A DNA stretch of 64,000 nt. Origin: Ascarosepion bandense. Its lineage: Eukaryota > Mollusca > Cephalopoda > Sepiida > Sepiidae. The stretch covers positions 608,001-672,000 of the forward strand of contig JBBBDQ010001617.1 in NCBI GenBank assembly GCA_037127315.1. The letters are read 5' to 3'. The position numbers were made by a program, and so were the translations under genes. The notes beneath the pieces were generated by a model that was given only the letters and a program-made list of their open reading frames with translations, was not told the DNA's origin and did no database searches. Shown here piece after piece: positions 9,206-20,189 of this stretch (position 1 is the first letter of the stretch; the number at the start of each line of letters is the position of its first letter).

Positions 9206-9808
9206 TCAGTCAGTCAGTTAAGTGCCATACGTGAAAAACGCTTGGGTAATCATGTCTCTTTCGAGACATGACTGACTGGGCAGAAGATTATCCCTCAGTA
9301 GGTTGCCATTGCTTTCTGCGGTAGACTGGTTGCCGATCAAGGCTATAGAACCCAATCTGTCCTGTTATTTGACTCATAGCTAGAGGGTGGGGCAAGATGA
9401 ATTATATTAAGTAGTAATTAGTGGGGGATCAGTTTATTACTTCATAACAATAGAAAACCGATCACCCACTTTATGATCAGTAGAAGCCTTAATCATGATT
9501 CCAACTATTATATTCAGTCAGTCAGTTAAGTGCCATACGTGAAACACGCTTGGTCGATTATGTCTCTTTCGAGATATGACTGACTGTGCAAAAGATTATC
9601 CTGCAGTAGCTTGCCATTGCTTTCTGCCATAGACTGGTTGCCAGCCAAGGCTATAGAACCCAATCTGTTTTATTATTTAACTCATAACTGGAGTGATGAG
9701 ACGGTTTAATACCTTTCCCAAATATATTTGCGTGTAAGTGAATGCAATGAATTCAACTGGAATTTGAACTTGGCTACCCGATTTCTTGTTCCAAACCGAT
9801 ATCCAACC
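9206..9808 (-). repeat. Composite SINE-T / palindrome / SINE-T
   Basis: Two minus-strand SINE-T copies (9206-9371, truncated at its 5' part, and 9513-9808, nearly full) flank about 140 bp containing a palindrome at 9421-9472 (GTGGGGGATCAGTTT ... AAAACCGATCACCCAC). The same three-part arrangement is found at 32597-33250, which suggests a single composite unit that was copied as a whole. Confidence 0.7.
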
Positions 9809-10337
9809 TGGCATTATTTCTCTTTTTAACAAGTGTTAATGTTAAACAAAGTTTTATTCAATTTAAAAAGCCTTTCCTTTTACAACTTTTTTTTTTAATA
9901 AATTGGTCATTTATTAACGTTATAGATTAATTTATGCAAAATCTTTGAATACATTAATTCCTACAATTTATCATTAATTTATGTAAATTTTTTTTTTTTT
10001 TTAAAGCATTAATGTATATCTTTCTGGTTTGGTTTTGGGTTGGACATTTGACGAAGAAACTTTTCTTGCATTAATTTATGCATATTTTACAAGATTTATT
10101 CTCTGAAATATTTGCATTTGTCATTTGTTTTTATTATTACATTTCAACCAATAATTTCTGAGGCTCTCCTTTATTGATTCTGTTTAGCAGCATAACAACT
10201 TAGATGTGTAATTTATTGCTTTAATCTAAATATATTTTGAACTCAATTGTTTACCTTCAACTACAGAAAAAATATATGTCTGATCATTTTGCTTTAAAAC
10301 TGTATTGTTAATTTTATTATGAATAGGTTTGTTGGTA
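9809..10337. other. AT-rich intron sequence, nothing recognised
   Basis: T-rich runs at 9887-9896 and 9989-10004. No exon or repeat shared with the rest of the window is apparent. Confidence 0.5.
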
Positions 10338-10550
10338 GTCAGTTAAGTGCTATATGTGATACATGCTTGGGCGATCATGTCTCTTTCGAGACATATTAGG
10401 CAGAAGATTATCCCGCAGTAGGTTGCCATTGCTTTCTGCCATAGACTGGTTGCCAGCCAAGGCTATAGAACCTAATCTGTTTTATTATTTAACTCATAAC
10501 TGGAGTGATGAGATGGATTAATACCTTTCCCAAAGGTATTTGTGTGTAAG
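10338..10550 (-). repeat. SINE-T copy with 10-bp target duplication
   Basis: A 213-bp minus-strand SINE-T lacking its tRNA head. It is flanked by the direct repeat TTTGTTGGTA (10328-10337 and 10551-10560). The intact duplication marks a retrotransposition with 5' truncation. Confidence 0.75.
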
Positions 10551-10614
10551 TTTGTTGGTAACTATACATAATATGCTGCTAGTATTTTTACTAGAAAGAT
10601 GTATTAGTGTTTTT

Positions 10615-10765
10615 TTATTTGGCAGGGGTTTTTAATTGCCCATAGCTGGAATTCTAACAGGTACTACTGCCCTGGGTCAGGGTGGACCCAAGGACATTTG
10701 CAAGAGGTGGTTCCATGCACCTCAAAACCTCCAATCTCCTGATCAGAGGCCTTGCAGCCAGATGT
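10615..10765 (-). repeat. Repeat family C fragment
   Basis: Contains CCCATAGCTGG, GGGTCAGGGTGGACCC, GGTGGTTCCATGC and CTCAAAACCTCC, shared with 27460-27620 and, in reverse, with 15716-15870 and 38040-38170. Class unknown. A frame of 83 codons across it is not conserved in the other copies. Confidence 0.55.
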
Positions 10766-11030
10766 AGTTTACTGTTATATCCAGAACTGCAAAGTGTTGG
10801 TTTCATTATTCAGCATATTATTCAGGCTTGTAGCCTTATTCTTGTTATTTATAGCACTGTTGTGGTTAATGTATTTAACTTCATTGAAATTCAAATTCAC
10901 ATGGTGTTTCTATTTTGTGTTGGAACTCCTTAGAACTCTTTGTGTTGGAACTCCTTTGTGTTGGAACTTCTATGGCATCCATAATGTTTGCCAGTTTCTT
11001 TTCTCTTCCCAATCTTCTATTACTGTCAAT

Positions 11031-11334
11031 CTGCGTTGTGGCGCAGTGGATATTGACTTGAAACGACAAATTGGGGTGCTGAGTTCAAATTCCAGTTGAA
11101 TTCATTGCATTCACTTACACACAAATACCCTTGGGAAAGGTATTAATCCATCTCTTCCCTCCAGTTATGGGTTAAATAATAGGACAGACTGGGTTCTATA
11201 GCCTTGGTCGGCAACCAGTCTACCGCAGAAAGCAATGGCAACCTACTTCGGGATAATCTTTTGCTTAGTTATATCTCTTTCAAGACATGATCACCCGAAG
11301 CATTTATCACGGATGGCACTTAACTGACTGACTT
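11031..11334 (+). repeat. SINE-T, near full length
   Basis: Starts TGCGTTGTGGCGCAGTGG (A-box region), B-box-like AGTTCAAATTCC, then the standard body and the end GGCACTTAACTGACTGAC. It lies in the intron between exons B and C. Confidence 0.85.
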
Positions 11335-11825
11335 TGTCCTGACATTGATCCTATAAATCCATCAAACATAGTGAGCCACATTCCCCATTTGTTGCATTAG
11401 GTTTAGTGTATAATCATTACGGATATAGTGTATAATCATTAATGATATATCAATCGTTTCTTATTGTTATTCAGTGATATAGATAGAAACTGTCGTTAAA
11501 AAAATCTTTAATCGATCCATGAGTATTAAGGTAACTTTCAATAATAGGGTTTTTGGGAGAGGAAAAGAATTTTGTTTTTCAATGATATAAATAAATTAAC
11601 TGACCCATGAATATTAAGGTAACTTTCGATAATGTTTTTTTTGAGGGAGAGTAAAAGAAATGGTACGTATGAGGAATTTTCATTTTTAATCATTTTGCTT
11701 CAAGATAGTAAGATATAAGGAATTTCTGAGTTTTAGACAATATGATTGAAAAAGCTCTACCAAGGAGAGAGAACAATAGAAGAACAGGAATTAAGACAAA
11801 CAGAAATAACAATTGACATTGCATA
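11335..11825. other. Intron, short direct duplication
   Basis: A motif containing ATGAATATTAAGGTAACTTTC appears twice in variant form (near 11519 and 11607). No gene. Confidence 0.4.
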
Positions 11826-12242
11826 CCGGCCAGAGTATAAATGTAAGTAGACGGAACGAGGGTTACATGATGCAACAGGAGAAAGTGTGTTAAGAGCCAC
11901 CAGGGACAGGGTAATGTGGAAAGCCATAATCGCCCACGTCCTTAAAGGACATGGCACATAAAAGAAAATATATGCCAACTGTTTATAAGAAATTATAATG
12001 TGGATATAAAGTGGGGGATTAAATCTATATTATAATCAATATATAAACTGATCCCTCATTTTGTGGCCACGCTAGTTTCTATACATTTATATTCTAGATT
12101 TATGGTCTTGAGCTAGTAGATGGCAGAACGGGGTTTGGGTGGTGCAACAGGAGAAAGCGTGCTAAGAGCCACCAGGAATAGGGAGATGTGGATAGCCATG
12201 ATTGCCCACGACCTGAAAGGACATGGCACATAAAAGAAAGAG
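11826..12242 (+). repeat. Two 3' fragments of an endonuclease/RT LINE and a palindrome
   Basis: 11850-11966 and 12118-12242 match the 3' coding end of the LINE seen at 44889-45262: GCAACAGGAGAAAG, AGCCACCAGG, GACATGGCACATAAAAGAA. Between them, 12008-12062 is a copy of the short palindrome with AGTGGGGGAT and its complement, also at 9421, 32804 and 63848. Too short to be active. Confidence 0.6.
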
Positions 12243-12357
12243 AAGACCCACCACTGGACGGCCAGCTGTTGTATTTTGGTACTAAGTGTATATCTTGATC
12301 AGTCTTTGAATTTTCTGGCCGACCCTTGTAAATATATCACATTTTTACACTACATGT

Positions 12358-12560
12358 TTGGATTGATTTCATCTTTATTGTCATAGTCACGATGTTTCAG
12401 CTGTTGTATGCTCTGGTATTCTTCAGGTGATATACATTGGAATTTTGAGCTGAACCTTTTATTTAATCTGCTGAGGTAGATTGTTCTAGTTCCACATGTC
12501 ATGCCAATCCTTCATCATCTTTTTATTTCTGAGATGAGGTATTGTAACTACACTATTTAA
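12358..12560 (-). repeat. Diverged foldback-family arm
   Basis: The minus strand carries CACCTGAAGAATACCAGAGC, ACAACAGCTGAAACATCG and TTCAGCTC..., related to the foldback elements at 20190 and 34990 but more diverged. Confidence 0.45.
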
Positions 12561-12922
12561 ATTACTTGGACTGTATGAATATTAAAATATAGGAGGACAA
12601 CAGTCTGAAATGTCCAAATAGTTTAAATAAATTGTAGGTAATATTTGAGACCAAGTGCCAATTTGATAATATCAATCCGATCAGACTGACTATTAAGTCA
12701 CGAGTAAATATTTGTCATCAGCATGAAGATGAAAAGTTAAAAATGTGTTTGTTGATTTGGTTAGATTTTGTGAAGTGGGTCAGTCCAAAAACTTTTCAGC
12801 ACCCCACTTATACTATAATAGTTGAGTATGAACAAAGAGGTTAATTACTGGATAGGACTGCATTCATCTGATTCTGTAAACATCTCAGTTTTATCTGTTG
12901 ATTTTTTTTTTCTTCATTTTAG
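12561..12922. other. Intron, nothing recognised
   Basis: Ends with a T-rich tract and TTCATTTTAG, the acceptor of exon C. Confidence 0.5.
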
Positions 12923-12971
12923 CTGGAAAAGGCCACAGAATGGATGTCGGAATATCATCTACATAGCAAAG
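12923..12971 (+). CDS. Internal exon C of the unidentified host gene
   Basis: A 49-nt exon between CTTCATTTTAG and the donor GTGAAT. It starts in phase 0, directly continuing exon B, encodes LEKATEWMSEYHLHSK, and leaves one base (G) that with the next exon gives GAG (Glu). Short, helical and charged. The call rests on splice borders and phase agreement with exons B and D rather than on homology. Confidence 0.7.
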
Positions 12972-13184
12972 GTGAATCGGTTTTCTACTTATTGTTTTTA
13001 GCAGATAAACATGTCCTTTGCATCTTGTTTTGTCTTTATTGCTTAATTAATTCTTCTACCTCTTTACATTGCTTGTTAGGTTTTTTTATTGAATTTGAAA
13101 ATTACAAAAGTTTCACTCACTTTGCTTGTCAAGTATCATGTACAGTTTAAGACATAGTAAGATTCGCAACACATTAAGTGATTA

Positions 13185-14458
13185 AGACTTAAGCTTATTA
13201 AATATTTGTTGTATACCTACCTATATACAATAATGGTATGTTCCACTCCTCTTGGACACTATTGGAGTAAGGGAAGAGTAGAAGACGTAAACTTATTAAA
13301 TATTTTTTGTATACCTACCTATATACAGTAATGGTATGTTCCACTCCTCTTGGACACTATTGGAGTAAGGGAAGAGTAGAAGACTTAAGCTTATTAAATA
13401 TTTTTTGTATACCTACCTATATACAGTAATGGTATGTTCCACTCCTCTTGGATACTACTGGAGTAAGGGAAGAGTAGAAGACTTAAACTTATTAAATATT
13501 TTTTGTATACCTACCTATATACAGTAATGGTATGTTCCACTCCTCTTGGACACTATTGGAGTAAGGGAAGAGTAGAAGACTTAAGCTTATTAAATATTTT
13601 TTGTATACCTACCTATATACAGTAATGGTATGTTCCACTCCTCTTGGACACTATTGGAGTAAGGGAAGAGTAGAAGACTTAAACTTATTAAATATTTTTT
13701 GTATACCTACCTATATACAGTAATGGTATGTTCCACTCCTCTTGGACACTATTGGAGTAAGGGAAGAGTAGAAGACTTAAACTTATTAAATATTTTTTGT
13801 ATACCTACCTATATACAGTAATGGTATGTTCCACTCCTCTTGGACACTATTGGAGTAAGGGAAGAGTAGAAGACTTAAGCTTATTAAATATTTGTTGTAT
13901 ACCTACCTATATACAATAATGGTATGTTCCACTCCTCTTGGACACTATTGGAGTAAGGGAAGAGTAGAAGACGTAAACTTATTAAATATTTTTTGTATAC
14001 CTACCTATATACAGTAATGGTATGTTCCACTCCTCTTGGACACTATTGGAGTAAGGGAAGAGTAGAAGACTTAAGCTTATTAAATATTTTTTGTATACCT
14101 ACCTATATACAGTAATGGTATGTTCCACTCCTCTTGGATACTACTGGAGTAAGGGAAGAGTAGAAGACTTAAACTTATTAAATATTTTTTGTATACCTAC
14201 CTATATACAGTAATGGTATGTTCCACTCCTCTTGGACACTATTGGAGTAAGTGAAGAGTAGAAGACTTAAACTTATTAAATATTTTTTGTATACCTACCT
14301 ATATACAGTAATGGTATGTTCCACTCCTCTTGGACACTATTGGAGTAAGGGAAGAGTAGAAGACTTAAACTTATTAAATATTTTTTGTATACCTACCTAT
14401 ATACAGTAATGGTATGTTCCACTCCTCTTGGACACTATTGGAGTAAGGGAAGAGTAGA
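13185..14458 (+). repeat. 98-bp minisatellite, 13 copies
   Basis: Exactly 13 units of 98 bp (1274 bp) with no length change; the marker GGTATGTTCCACTCCTC recurs every 98 bp from 13235 to 14411. Variants show higher-order structure: unit 8 repeats the private changes of unit 1 (ATTTGTTG, ACAATAAT, GACGTAAAC), and unit 10 repeats those of unit 3 (GGATACTACTGG). A block of seven units (686 bp) was therefore duplicated. The array lies in the intron before the last exon. Confidence 0.97.
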
Positions 14459-14781
14459 GTGATCGTACTGACTAGCTGTTCACTAGCAGTGTATCTACTT
14501 CATGCAGCATGTGTATTTGTGTACTATTATTCCAAAACCTCCATTTTGTGATTACTCATGCAGTAACCTTTTAGGGTCATAACAATATTAAAAACAAAAA
14601 TTATTAAAACATGTAACATTGTTCAAAATAAAAATGTATGCAAAAATATTATCATATATTCATCACAGTGTGTTATGAACAGTGTATTCAAAGGAAATGT
14701 TTCTCATATTCAGTGACATGTTATTTTTATATACTGCTGCTGGATATCAACAATCAATGAGGAACATGTATATATAAAAAT
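14459..14781. other. Intron between minisatellite and repeats
   Basis: No exon, repeat family or simple repeat of note. Confidence 0.4.
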
Positions 14782-14873
14782 ACTAGCAGTATAGCCCAGC
14801 GTTGCTCAGGTTTAATGAAAGCTTTAAAACTAATCCGTGGTCCCAGAGCTCAGACTCAGCCTAAAGAATATTT
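14782..14873 (+). repeat. Family A head fragment
   Basis: ACTAGCAGTATAGCCCAGC to CAGCCTAAAGAATATTTG, i.e. the start of the short subtype, cut off after about 90 bp and followed by (TA)n at 14917-14962. Confidence 0.7.
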
Positions 14874-14914
14874 GAAATAATAAAATAATTGCGACAATTT
14901 ACCAATCGCATCTA

Positions 14915-14962
<48 letters not shown>

Positions 14963-14964
<2 letters not shown>

Positions 14965-15683
14965 TAGCAGTAAAGCCCGGCATTGCTTGGGTCTAATGAA
15001 AGCTTTAAAACTAATCCATGGCCTTGGAGCTCAGACTCTTTGGATGTTGGCATGAAAGACTAAAAAGCAACAATAGTTGTTTCCAGTTAAAGCGAAACCA
15101 TAGACTGAAAGAAAAATGAATGGATGTAAGTCAAATTTTGATTTTCTGGTATCGATATCAAATAAGTTTTTTTCATTGCAAACTGAATTTTGAAAGCTAA
15201 ATAAGTCCTCTGAGTAATTGGTATCATGGCTGAGACTAAGAACTACAATTATGCCTACTTAGAGCCAAACCTGAAGCAAAAACTAAAAATAAAAGGGCTG
15301 AAAAAAATACAGACATACAGGCAGATAAACAGACGCACACACAAACATCTTGTCTTTTATATATATATATTATTGATTTTCTGCACTATTGTAAGAACTG
15401 CAACATTGAAACTTCTGAATATCGTTTCTTATGTCTTTGTCTATGAGTGTATCAAATTGGATTAAAATCGGACTACTCCTTCTATAATCCGATTTTTTCG
15501 ATTATCGATTTTCAATATTTATCAGGGGTACCTCGACACAAAACCAAGCTAAGAACACTCTCAGATGCTTGTAGTATAACTGTGTAAATTTTCAAGAAAA
15601 TCGGTTCAGCCGTTTCAGAGTCTATAGATAACGGACACACACACACACAGACACAAAGTTCCATTTATAAATAAGTTTAGATT
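14963..15683 (+). repeat. Interspersed repeat family A (long subtype)
   Basis: Same structure as 7828-8591, with shorter CA runs. A 79-codon frame from the ATG at 15226 is also partly open in other copies but shows no domain, so I do not call it coding. Confidence 0.75.
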
Positions 15684-15715
15684 CAGATAGTCTTATATTT
15701 TTATTCTTTGATGAA

Positions 15716-16215
15716 GGAGGTCCTGAGCATGACAGTAAAGTGCATCTGGCAGCAAGGCCTCTGATTGGGAGGTTGTGAGGAGCATGGAACCACCTTTTAA
15801 TTGCTGTTGTTCCCAGGTCCACCCTGACCCGGAGTGGTAGCAACAGTTAGGGTCCCAGCTATTGGCAAATAGTTAACCCCAAACTGGGGTCAAAACACTA
15901 TGAAAGTATAAAAATACACTTTTATAGAAATATATACTTAAAAATAGACTTTTATAAAAATATATACATTTTTAAAGAAAAAATTATTATCATAATACAT
16001 TTTTGAAGGAAAAAAAAATTATTCTTAGCAAAACATTTTTGAATACAAAACTAGAAGACATTTTCAGTTTTCTAAAATAAAAAAGAATAAAAACAAAAAA
16101 TTTTCCTTAAAATCTCATTAAATCAACCTTCTCACTAAAACCCCCAAAAAGTACCTTAAACCCCCACTTTTTTGGCATTAAACAACTCACAGAGCTTGAT
16201 ATGTCATGAAACAAA
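15716..16215 (-). repeat. Repeat family C, long copy
   Basis: About 500 bp that matches 38040-38505 in the same orientation and 27128-27640 in the opposite one. Blocks: GGTCCACCCTGACCCGGAGT, GGCAAATAGTTAA, CAAAACACTATGAAAGTATA, ACACTTTTATAGAAATATAT, TGGCATTAAACAACTCAC. Read on the minus strand it ends in a GGTGGTTCCATGC block. No coding frame; class unknown. Confidence 0.65.
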
Positions 16216-16375
16216 ACTCAGACTCAGACTCGTTGAAGGAGTTGTCAGTAGTCATAAGCCAGTCTCTGCCTCTTCAGCCAAAAATTCTAGACTTTTACAT
16301 TGTCTTAAAGCTCTTATGCGACCCATATGGCCACACCTCTTCACCTATGCAATGCCTGTTTTTTTTTTTTGTTGC

Positions 16376-16505
16376 ACTTTGTTGACATCATCTATGGCTG
16401 GATATATCTGTCAACCCCATGTTTGTCTTACATTGACTTTTATCTACGGCCGCATATATTTGTCAACCGCACCCTTGTCACTTTGTTGACTTTACCTATG
16501 GTCAG
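16376..16505 (+). repeat. Degenerate short tandem repeat
   Basis: About 45-57-bp units built on TTGTTGAC(A/T)T, a TCTA(T/C)GGC block and ATATATCTGTCAACC-like ends. The same unit type recurs at 21945-22165. Frames across it are repeat-derived. Confidence 0.5.
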
Positions 16506-16721
16506 AAATACTTTCAGTTACATCTGCCATTTAAGATAATATGCTACACTCTTATTGAAATAAACCATGACATATCATGAATCGTATGACTAAGTATTAG
16601 CATTATTAATATTAAAATAATTATATTAAAATTTTATCATTATTAAAATATTATTAAAATTTTATTGACAGAATATTATTACTATTAATATTAAGTTAAT
16701 ATTAAAAACTATTATAAAAAA
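16506..16721. other. AT-rich spacer
   Basis: Mostly ATTATTAATATTAAAA-like sequence. Nothing else seen. Confidence 0.5.
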
Positions 16722-17118
16722 TCCCTGTGCCTCTTCTATAAATACTTTCACGGCTTCTGCTCCAATGAACTTAAATCACTGGTGCCCCCTAGGTATGACT
16801 TTGCATGAGACACTAGATTAGCAACTAGGTCCCACCCTTTTACAGTGAAATCGATGAAATGTAACCACAATTTCTACTCCAACAGCTTCTTTTCTCGCAC
16901 TTCCCGCCTGTGGAATTCCCTTCTGCATGCTTGCTTCCCCGACGGCTATAACCTCCAGGAGTTTAAATGTAAGGTCAATAGACACCTTCTAACACACTAA
17001 CCCTCCCATTCTCTCCAACTCTCCCCTATGTACATTCTAACTTGTCTATCGCTCTGTGTAACCCCCTGTGCTATAGTGGCAGTGGAATGCCTTGCTTGGG
17101 GTGACATGATTAAGAAAA
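16722..17118 (+). mobile_element. Jockey/CR1-like LINE, 3' end fragment
   Basis: Encodes, with small lesions, the last part of the RT protein found intact at 52161-52882 (ending NLQEFKCKVNRHLL-like, then a stop) followed by the 3' UTR block GGCAGTGGAATGCCTTGC and a tail ATGATTAAG before an A-rich run. 5'-truncated and dead. Confidence 0.8.
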
Positions 17119-17689
17119 AAAAATAAATAAAATGATTGATGTAATTTTTCTTATTTTTCCATAGTTCAGAGAAGAGTATGATTAAGAAAAAGAAAAGAAA
17201 AACAGTGTTGGACAATATTAAACAATATTAATATAAATATTAAACAATATTTCTACAGTATATCTGTCTTCAAGTTATATTTAAAAGATTTTTTCAAGTA
17301 TAAAAATATATAAATCTACCAAAAATGATAAGTCTTTATATTAATGACGCTTCTTTCCTAATGAAAAAAATTTGCTTAACTATTATTATTATTATTATTA
17401 TTATTATTTATTATTATTGTTAGAAACTTTATTTTCCTTTTTATATTTGACATTTTTTTTAATGTTTTGTAAAATAGTTTTATAAGTTTTGAGCCAGAAA
17501 ATTTTGTCGACTAAATCAATAAGTTAAACTGTATTTGGTGATGAATTGGATGATGATGTTTTTTCATATATTATTAGTTTCTTTTTTACGTTTACCATAT
17601 TTGAGGGCATAAACTAAATATAACCTTCAAGGGCCAAATATTAGATTTTCTGGAATTTTGAACTGAGCCAAACTGAGAACATCAATGAA
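17119..17689. other. AT-rich stretch with an (ATT)n microsatellite
   Basis: A pure ATT run lies at about 17382-17410. No gene. Confidence 0.6.
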
Positions 17690-18330
17690 GTTCCAATAGT
17701 AGGCTACCACCACATTTTGGCAAACCTGAAGGAGGCTACCACCACATTTTCAAACCTGAAGGAGACTACCACCTCCTTTTGGTGGACCTGAAGGAGACTA
17801 CCACCTCCTTTTGGCGGACCTGAATGAGATTACCACCACTTTTAAATTTGTTGTTTCTCATTGTTTTTACTTTTTTCAATGCAATCTTATTGATTACACC
17901 CTAAACTTTTCGATTGACAAAAAAATTTGGAAAAATTTCACTATTTAAATAATTTTAGCAGGGTCTCAGTTTTTCATACAACCTTAAATCAATCCTGTGC
18001 AATTAACTTTTTTGCTTGCGCCTATTCAACAACTGAATTCTTTGCAAAAATTTTTGAATAAAGCCATTCTTGGAGTTTCCAAGAAAGATGTCATCATAAG
18101 GACTGAGGAAAACTTGAAAAAGACAAAAACAAGAGTAACAACTTTTCCAAAAAAAAACCGAAACAAAGCGACCCAAACGTGAGTGCTTCCAAAATGGAGG
18201 ATCAATTTACTATAACGTTGTATGAGAAACTGAGCCCCCCCTCCATTGTTCAAATATTGAAATGTGGTAGTCCTTCAGGTCAGCCAAAAGTTGGTGGTAG
18301 TCTCCTTCAGGTCGGCCAAAAGGGGCGAGA
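17690..18330. repeat. Inverted pair of about 39-bp minisatellite arms
   Basis: 17695-17845 has four tandem units with CTGAAGGAG(A/G)CTACCACC. 18258-18320 has two units in reverse complement (GGTGGTAGTCTCCTTCAGGT). The two arrays face each other around about 400 bp that holds only short frames. This is a foldback-like arrangement. Confidence 0.6.
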
Positions 18331-18394
18331 ACAAGAGTTAGAATATAAAACAGCAAATTTTGATCAGATTAAAAAAGCCAGACTTGACCATGTA

Positions 18395-19818
18395 TATATT
18401 TTTTTTTTTTTAATCATTTCACTGCCACTATTGCGCTTGGGGCTACATGGGGGAAGGTAAATAGAAAGAGTGGTTAGATATAGGAAATGTCAGAAGTGGG
18501 GTGATAGATAGTTGGGTGGGTGGGAAGAGTGTTTGAAGGAATAGAAGCGAGTTAGTTTGTTAGGAGATGTCTATTGACCTTACATTTAAACTCCTGGAAA
18601 TTGTAGCCGTCAGGGAAGCAGTCATGTGGAAGGGAATTCCACAGTCAGGAAGTGCAAGAAAAGAAACTGTTGGAGTAGAAGTTGCGGTTGTATTTTATCG
18701 GTTTCACTGTAAAAGGGTGGGATCTAGTTGCTAATCTAGTATCTCATGCAAATTCGAACCTAGGGGGCACCAGTGATCTAAGTTCATCGGAGCAGAAGCC
18801 GTGAAAGTATTTATAGAAGAGACACGGGGAAGCCACGTCGCGCCGGTGAGAGAGAGACTGCTAAGTCGGTATCAATCACATTACAGACCCTCCACTGTAC
18901 CTTGTCGAGAAGCCCAAGGAGAATAGCAGGGGCATCCGACCAGATATGGCAACAGTATTCAATGCGCGGGCGGATGGTAGATTTATAAATGTGCAGGATA
19001 GATTCAGATGGAAAAAACCTTCGGGCACTGCACAGAGAACCGACTTTCATAGCAGCGGATTTAGCAATGGATTCGATATAGTCATTCCACTTGAGGTCCA
19101 CTGAAAGTGAGACCAAGGAGGCGTAGTGTTTTACTCTCTGGGAGGCAAGCCTGATCCATGCTAATAGGAGGTAGGTGCGATTGTCTATGATGATTAATTG
19201 ATAGTAGCTTCATTTTAGAAGCATTAAAATTTACGAGTCATTTCTTACCCCAGTCCACTACGGATTGGAGGTACTTTCCAAGCTCGGCTGCAAGGTTAGC
19301 TTTGTTGCCCACACCAGATTTTTGATCGAGGTGAGAATAAACTATGGTGTCATCGGCGTACATACCTACTTGGGGTCTTATGGTAACAAGGAGATCATTA
19401 ATGTAGATCAGAAAGAGCGTAGGACCTAGGATAGAGCCTTGCGGGACACCCGCGTTCGTATGGTAGGTCTGGGAGGCATGTCCGTTTAATATCACTTTCA
19501 ATGTGTGATTAGATAGGAATGACTGGATTAGTTCAAACAATTGTCCAGCTATACCATAGCTCCGCAGTTTGCATAGAAGACCAGCATACCCAACTCTGTC
19601 GAATGCTTTAGAGATATCCAAGGCAACGGTTCGAGCTTCACCATTCCTGTCAAGTGCCTGATATATGTACTCGGTGATTGTCGTTAGCATATCAGAAACC
19701 ATACTGCTTGTCCGAGAGGAGCCTGTGTGCTGTGAGATGCTGAACCACCTCGGCGTTGATAATGGCTTCGAACACTTTGCCAAAGATCGGAAGAAGGCTG
19801 ATAGGTTGGTAATTTGCC
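18395..19818 (-). mobile_element. Jockey/CR1-like LINE, 3' part with RT domain (broken)
   Basis: On the minus strand, the reverse transcriptase is open from about 19783 to 19238: TLDISKAFDRV-like motif A (VALDISKAFDRVGYAG), GVPQGSILGPTLFLIYINDL, and the catalytic YADDT (about 19360-19345). A second frame, 19116-18811, encodes the downstream thumb/connection region (SLSVDLKWNDYIESIAKSAA). Then follow degraded C-terminal codons and the 3' UTR, ending at an A-rich tail (T-run at 18400 on the + strand). Frames are interrupted, and the 5' end, including any endonuclease, is missing. Confidence 0.85.
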
Positions 19819-20189
19819 GGGTAAAGACAAATGTAATTTTGACTGTAAGAAGATATCATATGCAGGAGAAGAAGATGTCAAATAATGATAAAATTATGTA
19901 CAAGGTATCTGTAGCTGAAAGTACAGTTGAAAGTACAGTGTAACCCTGATATAAGAGAGTTGCCAGGACCAGATAAAACTTCTCTTATATCCGGGGTTCT
20001 CTTATATCAAGGTTTGTTCTATATTATAAATAAATATATCAATATCTTTTAACATTTTTGTTGTAAAATCTCAAGAACAAGAAGTGAATAAAATTACATG
20101 TGGGATATTTAGATTTCAACATTAAATTACCCATAGAGGTGTTGATATGCTGCTAAACAAATTCAACCAACTAACACTTAATCTTTGTC
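19819..20189. other. Spacer with a short inverted repeat
   Basis: 19938-20013 holds ACCCTGATATAAGAGAG facing CTCTTATATCAAGG, possibly a tiny MITE end pair. Otherwise nothing recognised. Confidence 0.4.

Noticed and set aside
13185..14458. CRISPR array
   Set aside because: The 98-bp units are contiguous with no unique spacers, and the surrounding DNA is intronic eukaryotic sequence.
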